20,274 nucleotides of DNA from DSBG01 sp049975365 (GTDB lineage: Bacteria; Desulfobacterota; Desulfomonilia; UBA1062): positions 1-20,274 of the forward strand of contig JBNGDS010000059.1 in assembly GCA_049975365.1 (NCBI GenBank). Reading direction: 5' to 3'. Below, one piece after another: positions 15,355-20,274 of the stretch. Position numbers and translations under genes: made by a program. The notes beneath the pieces were generated by a model, which saw nothing but the letters and a program-made list of their open reading frames with translations, was not told the origin of the DNA and did not search any database. The stretch's first letter is position 1; every line of letters starts with the position of its first letter.

Positions 15355-16064
15355 TCTTCCAGCTTATATCCCACACCACGGATGTTTTTAATGAGATCTC
15401 CTGTGCTGCCGAGTTTTTCGCGAAGATTCTTGATATGGACATCCACGGTCCTGTCGATGACAGCCTTTTCCCCTCCCCAGAGGTGATCGAGAATTCTATC
15501 CCTCGTGAACACTTTTCCTTTGTGTGCTGCAAGCAGGTGAAGTATCTTGAACTCGACCGGGGTAAGGGCGACAGGATCACCATGGACAAGGACCTGGAAT
15601 CGTTCCGGATCGATGGTGAGTGTATCCGCTATGGTGATGAGAGATTCGACGTCCTTGGTCGTCCTTCTCATCACAGCCCTGACACGGGCAACCAGTTCTC
15701 CGGGAGAAAATGGTTTTATCACATAATCATCGGCACCGATTTCGAGGCCGGTAATCCTGTCTCGTTCGTGTCCCTTTGCCGTAAGCATAATGATGGGTAT
15801 GGACGAGTATCGCGGATCACTCTTGAGTCTCCGGCAGACATCAAAGCCGTCGTCGTCGGGCAGCATGAGGTCGAGAATGATCAGATCCGGTGTACGTGAT
15901 TGGAGATACTTCATGAAACTTCGTGAGGTGAGAAATGTGTCTACAGAATAGGATGCCTTCTTCAGGTGGAGATCTACAAGATTCAATATATCCGGTTCAT
16001 CATCGATAACGGCGATCACTCTATTCATGAGCTCACTACACACTTCACGAGTATTTTCAATCAT
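15351..16064 (-). CDS. phoB: Phosphate regulon response regulator PhoB (OmpR family)
   Basis: The protein has a receiver domain with acidic pocket Asp21-Asp22, phospho-acceptor Asp65 (LIILDLMLPDDDG), Thr95 and Lys117 (IKPFSPGEL). An OmpR/PhoB winged helix follows, ending RTVDVHIKNLREKLG and IRGVGYKLEE. It binds Pho boxes and activates the pst genes and probably its own operon, which has a four-unit Pho box at 16196-16235. The start is not certain. ATG 16064 (237 aa) has GGTGAT, matching the extended anti-Shine-Dalgarno, 3 nt upstream. ATG 16028 (MNRVIAVIDDE, 225 aa) gives the more usual N-terminus but has a weak ribosome site. phoR follows with a 4-nt overlap. Confidence 0.94.
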   Translation of the reverse strand: MIENTREVCSELMNRVIAVIDDEPDILNLVDLHLKKASYSVDTFLTSRSFMKYLQSRTPDLIILDLMLPDDDGFDVCRRLKSDPRYSSIPIIMLTAKGHERDRITGLEIGADDYVIKPFSPGELVARVRAVMRRTTKDVESLITIADTLTIDPERFQVLVHGDPVALTPVEFKILHLLAAHKGKVFTRDRILDHLWGGEKAVIDRTVDVHIKNLREKLGSTGDLIKNIRGVGYKLEE

Positions 16065-16180
16065 AGTATCACCCAAAGAGATGTGCAAGTAAAGTGTTCA
16101 TTTTCCTGCTCTTTGTCGGACTTACTGATGAATGCGCATGCCTTTCTTCTGGAGCCACAGTCTTCACCATTTTGAATCAG

Positions 16181-16235
16181 CGTGTACATGGAAAGAATGA
16201 AGAATGAATAAAGAATCGATGAATTCCTGGTTAAG
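16181..16235 (-). promoter_or_regulatory. Pho box and putative -10 for phoB-phoR
   Basis: On the minus strand, CTTAACC (16229-16235), ATTCATC (16218-16224), CTTTATT (16207-16213) and CTTCATT (16196-16202) recur at exactly 11 bp. After 9 nt comes TACACG (16181-16186), in the same register as the -10 of both pstS promoters. CTTAACC is identical to the first unit of the second pstS box, and ATTCATC to the second unit of the first pstS box. This implies positive autoregulation of phoBR. The leader to ATG 16064 would be about 110 nt. Confidence 0.7.
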
Positions 16236-16376
16236 GGTGATCGGACAGGGAGCAAGAATATTAGCGCATGGGCCGGTTCTCGTTGAAGGATTTCATGATA
16301 CGCATCACGGAGTGCATCTCAACGTGCCTATGTGACGATACATACCAGTGTCGGGTGTGTCATAGAAAACATCTTA

Positions 16377-16404
16377 TTGACTTTACAGGCATATTCCTTA
16401 TTTT
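16377..16404 (+). promoter_or_regulatory. Candidate promoter for the decarboxylase
   Basis: TTGACT (16377-16382), 16 nt and TATTTT (16399-16404) precede ATG 16473, implying a leader of about 62 nt. The -35 matches 5 of 6 and the -10 4 of 6. Confidence 0.35.
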
Positions 16405-16472
16405 TGTATCATTACCACTGGCGGGATTGGTTCTGTTCGAAGCTATCAAGACGGGATTTCGGAGGTCGAGAA

Positions 16473-18071
16473 ATGAAGGAAGATAAACTCAAGGAGATCG
16501 TCCAATCGTTCTTTTCCTGCAACCGGGATGAGGTCCTTCAGATATTCAACGAGTTCCTCAATGCCATGGAGGCAGAGGAAACCCTCCCAGTGATAGAGCC
16601 CATGTCGAGGAATTACGAGACCGCTCAGTCAAACCCCGAAATCAACGTGATTCCCGGCAACATCAAGGACGCACGGGATGCGATCTTTCCCTTTTTCTGG
16701 GGGACGGATGCGTGGTTTTCCAAGTTCCACCTTGAGAACGTCAAGGGTCCAGCGAATTACGCATCGCTCATCGGGGCCATCGCCTGCCTGCTGAAGAATC
16801 CGAACCTGTGTGTGGACACCTATTCTCAGCGTTCCAACGAGCTCGAGCTCAAGGCCATCACCACCCTGGCAAATCTCGTGTTCTACCATACCGAAAAGCC
16901 ATGGGGCATCTTTACTATGGGCGGCACCATCTCGAACCTCTACGGTGGCAGGATCGGCATCGAGAAAGTCCTTCCCGGCGCCATGAGGAAGGGCTACGGG
17001 GGCAAGAAGATCGCGGGCATTGTGTCCCATGCAGCGCACTATTCCAATGAAACACTGGCGGGATGGCTCGGCATCGGGACCGAGAATCTCAGGTCCATTC
17101 CCACCGATGACGCCTGCAGCATGGACCTCGAACACCTCTCGATCGCGCTCGACGAACTCTACGGATCGGGGAGCCTGGTCGCCTTCGTGATCGCAACATT
17201 CGGGAGCACGGACGCTTTCGGCATCGATGACATCGCAGGGATCAGAAAGATCATTGACGAAAAAGCGAAACACTACGGAGTTCCCTCACCGCAGCTCCAC
17301 GTGGATGCCGCGGCAGGATGGCCCTTGTGCGTCCTGAACGAATACAATCTCGAGGAGAACCCATTCGATCTGAGCAGGGAGGTGCTGCGAACCGTTGCAG
17401 CCGTGAGGACCTTTGCAATGGGCATGCAGTATGCGGACTCGGTGACCGTGGATTTTCACAAGATGGGCTGGGGACACTATCCCTCCAGTGCGTTCATCGT
17501 CTACACCAGAGACGATATCTCTCTCCTGCTGAGAAGCCTTCAGCAGGTGCCGTATTTCTCCGAGGCGGACTACCGCCATGATCCCGCCCTGTTCACCCTG
17601 GAGTGTTCGCGTCCCGCGATCGGCCCGTATTCCGTGATGGCGAGCTTGAACGGGATCGGCCTGCAGGGATACCAGATACTGGTGGCTCATGCCCTCGAGA
17701 TGGCATCTCGGGCAAAGAAGAAGATCGAGAAGCTCGAGTACTGCAAGGTGCTCAACATGAAGTGTCTCGGCCCCAGTGTTGTCTGGTGGGTCCTGCCAAA
17801 AGGGCGAAATGCAAAAGAGATCTACAGCAATCTCATCAAAGGGTCAGTGCTGAAGAAGGACTACGAGCGCTATTTCAGAGAGATCTCCCATCTCTTCGAG
17901 AAGAGGAGAGATGCAATGGACCCCCTCGCCGATGCCCGGTTGAGTTACACGACATCCATGGGCTATCTTCCGGGCGGGATTGCACTGCCCGCGTGGAAGG
18001 CGGTGTTTTTCAACCCAAAGACCGATGCACAGGTCGTCGACCAGATCATCCGAAGCATCGAGGAGCTCTGA
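16473..18071 (+). CDS. Group II PLP-dependent amino-acid decarboxylase, substrate unknown
   Basis: The 532-aa cytoplasmic enzyme is of the glutamate/aromatic amino-acid decarboxylase fold. PLP-site elements are TMGGTISNLYG (148-158, phosphate loop), SHAAHYS with His189 stacking on the ring, Asp278 in HVDAAAGWPL contacting the pyridine nitrogen, and the Schiff-base Lys330 in TVDFHKMGWGHY. The VDFHKMG context and FGSTDAFGIDDI resemble bacterial tyrosine and aspartate (PanP-like) decarboxylases more than GadB. The substrate could be aspartate, glutamate or an aromatic amino acid and cannot be settled by eye. ATG 16473 has GGAGGT 6 nt upstream; the frame stays open to 16332, but that extension has no ribosome site. 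No antiporter or partner gene is adjacent. Confidence 0.88.
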   Translation: MKEDKLKEIVQSFFSCNRDEVLQIFNEFLNAMEAEETLPVIEPMSRNYETAQSNPEINVIPGNIKDARDAIFPFFWGTDAWFSKFHLENVKGPANYASLIGAIACLLKNPNLCVDTYSQRSNELELKAITTLANLVFYHTEKPWGIFTMGGTISNLYGGRIGIEKVLPGAMRKGYGGKKIAGIVSHAAHYSNETLAGWLGIGTENLRSIPTDDACSMDLEHLSIALDELYGSGSLVAFVIATFGSTDAFGIDDIAGIRKIIDEKAKHYGVPSPQLHVDAAAGWPLCVLNEYNLEENPFDLSREVLRTVAAVRTFAMGMQYADSVTVDFHKMGWGHYPSSAFIVYTRDDISLLLRSLQQVPYFSEADYRHDPALFTLECSRPAIGPYSVMASLNGIGLQGYQILVAHALEMASRAKKKIEKLEYCKVLNMKCLGPSVVWWVLPKGRNAKEIYSNLIKGSVLKKDYERYFREISHLFEKRRDAMDPLADARLSYTTSMGYLPGGIALPAWKAVFFNPKTDAQVVDQIIRSIEEL

Positions 18072-18112
18072 GACGCACGATTCTGTTCAGAGCTGTTCTG
18101 TTTTGATTTTCT
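18064..18112 (+). terminator. Possible terminator after the decarboxylase
   Basis: AGCTCTGA (18064-18071, containing the stop codon) pairs perfectly with TCAGAGCT (18087-18094) around a 15-nt loop. A T-rich stretch runs to 18112 (TTCTG then TTTTGATTTTCT). The loop is long for an intrinsic terminator and the stem is only 8 bp, so this is tentative. Confidence 0.35.
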
Positions 18113-18170
18113 CCGGGAGGGGGCAGGCTGAGAGGCGACAAAACCCATTCCCATGATTCTTTACATTCTC

Positions 18171-18229
18171 TTGACACTTTCTTTTCCATTGTTTGACACA
18201 TCGGCAGCAGAACCTGTGCTAGGTATACT
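18171..18229 (+). promoter_or_regulatory. Upstream region of the hemolysin III gene with TTGACAC direct repeat
   Basis: TTGACAC occurs at 18171-18177 and 18193-18199, exactly 22 bp apart (two helical turns). A good -10, TATACT, lies at 18224-18229. The second TTGACA is 25 nt from the -10, too far to be its -35, and the proper -35 position reads TCGGCA. The repeat could instead be an activator site. This is a weak call. Confidence 0.3.
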
Positions 18230-18319
18230 CCAAGCCGACTTCCGGGTGCAAGGGTACGTGCTGTGCACTGCCCGGGCAGGGGGAGTGGCATTCAGAACAT
18301 GCAGGGGGTGACACGAGGA

Positions 18320-19000
18320 ATGGATCGTGAACTGAAACCATGGGCTGCCATTCGACGGTTTCTGAGGGAACCGGTAAATGGACTCACACACTGTATCGGC
18401 GCAGTCCTGGCCGTGATAGGACTCATCTTCCTCGTTCTCAAGGCAAGCAATCCCCCGAGACCCTGGCACATCACAACCTATAGCATATTCGGTGCAGGGA
18501 TGATCCTCCTGTACACCATGAGCACGCTCTATCACTGGCTGCCGTTATCGGACAGGGGAGTTGCTCGTCTCAGAAAGCTCGATCACATGATGATCTTCGT
18601 GCTGATCGGCGCTACCTACACACCGTTCTGCCTCATCCCGCTGCGTGGCGGCTGGGGCTGGAGCCTCTTCGGAAGTGTGTGGGCAATTGCTGTTCTGGGT
18701 ATGATCTTCAAGATATTCTGGATTCACTCACCCAGGTGGATCTCCGCCATGGTCTACGTGTTCATGGGGTGGATTGCCATCGTGGGGATCGTGCCCATCG
18801 TGAAGACCCTCCAGACCGGGGCGGTATTCTGGCTCTTCGTTGGCGGGATTTCCTACAGTGTGGGTGCACTCATCTATGCCGTGAAGAGGCCCAATCCACT
18901 GCCGGACATATTCGGGTTCCACGAGATTTTTCACATCTTCGTGATGCTGGGCAGCCTCTCCCATTTCTGGGCCATCTACCACTATGTGAGTGCGTTTTAA
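18320..19000 (+). CDS. Hemolysin III / PAQR-type membrane protein (YqfA/TrhA family)
   Basis: The 226-aa integral inner-membrane protein has seven hydrophobic segments, the HlyIII length and layout. The putative metal-site residues of the superfamily are all present: NGLTH (20-24), Ser68-x3-His72 in STLYHWLP, Asp88-His89 in LDHMMIFVLIGATYTP, and His201-x3-His205 in FHEIFHIF near the C-terminus. Bacterial members have been linked to membrane lipid homeostasis; haemolysis is not a safe inference. ATG 18320 is used because GGGGGTGA ends 8 nt upstream; ATG 18299 is an alternative. It stands alone between the decarboxylase and a convergent kinase gene. Confidence 0.92.
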   Translation: MDRELKPWAAIRRFLREPVNGLTHCIGAVLAVIGLIFLVLKASNPPRPWHITTYSIFGAGMILLYTMSTLYHWLPLSDRGVARLRKLDHMMIFVLIGATYTPFCLIPLRGGWGWSLFGSVWAIAVLGMIFKIFWIHSPRWISAMVYVFMGWIAIVGIVPIVKTLQTGAVFWLFVGGISYSVGALIYAVKRPNPLPDIFGFHEIFHIFVMLGSLSHFWAIYHYVSAF

Positions 19001-19064
19001 CGGATCAGTCTTTTATTGGCCGGTCTTGATTCGACACACTGGAAACCATGTGATCTGAATGCGA

Positions 19065-20274
19065 TCATCCCTCGCACTGGCTCTCGGTGCGGCAAGCAGA
19101 TCTCCTTCCATCGAGCACTGACCTCAGGACATGCGCGATCTCCCTGATGACCAGGGGTTTCATGAGTACCCTGCAGATTCCCAGCTCGTGTGCCTGCTCT
19201 TCTGTCAGTGCCTCGCTGAACCCGGTGCAGATCATGACAGGAATGTCCCCTCTGATCTTCATGAGATTTTGAGCAAGGGTTTCACCAGTGAGTTTCGGCA
19301 TGACGAGGTCGGAAATCACGATATCGAAGGATTCAGGGTTTTCCCTGAACAGATCCAGTGCCTCGACACTGCTGGTCCTGGTCGTGACGTGATACCCCAG
19401 GTGGCTCAGCATCTGCTCGACCATTTCGGTGAGATCCTCTTCGTCATCGACGAACAGAACATGTTCGTGTCCAGTGGGGATGGGTGTGTCGTCATGCTCT
19501 TCTGCCCGGTCCAGCGCCTCAACCTGGGGAAAAAGCACGGAAAATGTGGTTCCCTTGCCCAGGATACTCTGGACAGAGATGCTCCCCCCGAGACCCTTCA
19601 CAATCCCATGGACGATGGCGAGTCCGAGCCCTGTCCCCTTGCCCTTTTCCTTGGTTGTGTAGTACGGGTCGAAGATCCGGTCCATGACTTCAGGAGCCAT
19701 TCCGCAGCCCGTGTCGGTGACGATGAGTTCGACATATGATCCGCACTGCACATTCACGGAATTTAATGGTGTGTCGTCATCGATATCTCTCCTGGAGAGT
19801 TTCACCTCGATGAATCCACCCGTATCCCTGACCGCGTCGAAGGCATTGGTGCAGAGATTGATCACGATCTGATGGATCTGGGTAGGGTCTGCCTCGATAA
19901 TGGCATCTGCGGCATCGAGAACCTGGTAGATCTCCTGGGAGGAGGGCAGTGTGGCCCTGAGCATCTTCAGGGCATCTTCGATGACCGGCATGATGTGAAT
20001 CGGTTTTCTCTCGTATTCACCCTGGCGGCTGAACAGGAGAATCTGCTTGACCAGGTCTTTTGCCCTGTTCCCTGATTTCTGTACCTGCTCCAGCTTCTTG
20101 TGCAGTGATGATCCCTGTTCGCTCTCCATGATGGCAAGCTCGGTGAAACCCAGGATGCTGGAGAGAATATTATTGAAATCGTGAGCGATTCCTCCGGCAA
20201 GCGTGCCGATCGCCTCCATCTTCTGGGTATGGTGCATGATGCTTTCCTGATTCTTTGTATCCGTTATGTCTCGC
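19065..20274 (-). CDS. Hybrid sensor histidine kinase with C-terminal receiver (5' end outside window)
   Basis: The frame is open to the right edge. The codons before Met 20237 read RDITDTKNQESI, the usual tail of a PAS domain, so the gene extends past 20274 and Met 20237 is internal. The visible order is PAS end, HisKA with phospho-His in GGIAHDFNNILSSILGFTEL, HATPase (N box QIVINLCTNAFDAV, DTGCGM, GKGTGLGLAIVHGI), then a receiver domain with VLFVDDEEDL, phospho-acceptor Asp in VISDLVMPKLTG and Lys in MKPL. The HDFNN variant is typical of NtrB-like hybrid kinases abundant in deltaproteobacteria. The receiver is fused and no output domain follows; the partner and signal are unknown. It converges with the hemolysin III gene. 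Confidence 0.93.
   Translation of the reverse strand, partial: RDITDTKNQESIMHHTQKMEAIGTLAGGIAHDFNNILSSILGFTELAIMESEQGSSLHKKLEQVQKSGNRAKDLVKQILLFSRQGEYERKPIHIMPVIEDALKMLRATLPSSQEIYQVLDAADAIIEADPTQIHQIVINLCTNAFDAVRDTGGFIEVKLSRRDIDDDTPLNSVNVQCGSYVELIVTDTGCGMAPEVMDRIFDPYYTTKEKGKGTGLGLAIVHGIVKGLGGSISVQSILGKGTTFSVLFPQVEALDRAEEHDDTPIPTGHEHVLFVDDEEDLTEMVEQMLSHLGYHVTTRTSSVEALDLFRENPESFDIVISDLVMPKLTGETLAQNLMKIRGDIPVMICTGFSEALTEEQAHELGICRVLMKPLVIREIAHVLRSVLDGRRSACRTESQCEG

Larger units (their letters stand above)
16065..16472. other. 408-nt divergent intergenic region, phoB / decarboxylase
   Basis: It holds the phoB Pho box and -10 on the minus strand (16181-16235) and a candidate promoter for the decarboxylase on the plus strand (16377-16404). 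A ribosome site GGAGGT (16461-16466) sits 6 nt before ATG 16473. The 72-codon plus frame starting at 16268 has a hydrophobic stretch but no ribosome site, and I do not call it a gene. I see nothing else definite. Confidence 0.6.

Noticed and set aside
16268..16486. 72-codon plus frame with a hydrophobic stretch, overlapping the decarboxylase start
   Set aside because: It has no Shine-Dalgarno, its start precedes the candidate promoter, and it overlaps the real gene's ribosome site.

Overview
This is a Gram-negative chromosomal segment. Three secreted or outer-membrane-type proteins and an outer-membrane beta-barrel ending in phenylalanine support that. The gene content (TetR, LolA-like and DUF1302-like proteins in a row, a START protein with a signal peptide, PAS/HisKA hybrid kinases, a Pst/Pit/PhoBR locus) and the moderate GC content suggest a deltaproteobacterium (Desulfobacterota). 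That assignment is inference; no rRNA or other marker is present. I see no mobile element, CRISPR array or tRNA.

Left part (1-6400). A small unknown protein (61-312, +) faces a universal stress protein (-) with a long hairpin-containing leader. Next, on the minus strand, is an SRAP/HMCES-type abasic-site shield protein, then plus-strand genes for a secreted START-domain protein and a zinc-ribbon Nudix hydrolase. A TetR regulator follows with a clear sigma70 promoter overlapped by an 18-bp palindromic operator. It leads a unit with a periplasmic LolA-like protein and a DUF1302-like outer-membrane beta-barrel. The RND (MMPL-type) pump that often accompanies such genes is absent.

Central part (6464-16235, all minus strand). 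This is an essentially complete phosphate module. In transcription order it is phoB-phoR, then DUF47-pit, then two tandem pstS paralogues, pstC, pstA, pstB and phoU. I found three candidate Pho boxes by eye, in front of phoB, the first pstS and the second pstS. Each is four 7-mers of the CTTCATC/ATTCACA type repeated at exactly 11 bp, with a -10-like hexamer 9 bp after the last unit. The DUF47-pit pair instead has an ordinary -35/-10 promoter and no Pho box, which suggests the low-affinity Pit system is expressed independently of phosphate starvation. A strong stem-loop without a U-tract lies between the two pstS genes.

The logic of the module follows the known Pho system. PstS binds periplasmic phosphate, and PstCAB imports it with ATP. 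PhoU relays transporter state to the sensor kinase PhoR, and PhoR phosphorylates PhoB. PhoB then activates the Pho boxes in front of its own operon and both pstS genes.

Right part (16473-20274). A group II PLP-dependent decarboxylase of unknown substrate diverges from phoB. It is followed by a hemolysin III/PAQR-type membrane protein. On the minus strand, a hybrid histidine kinase runs off the right edge of the window.
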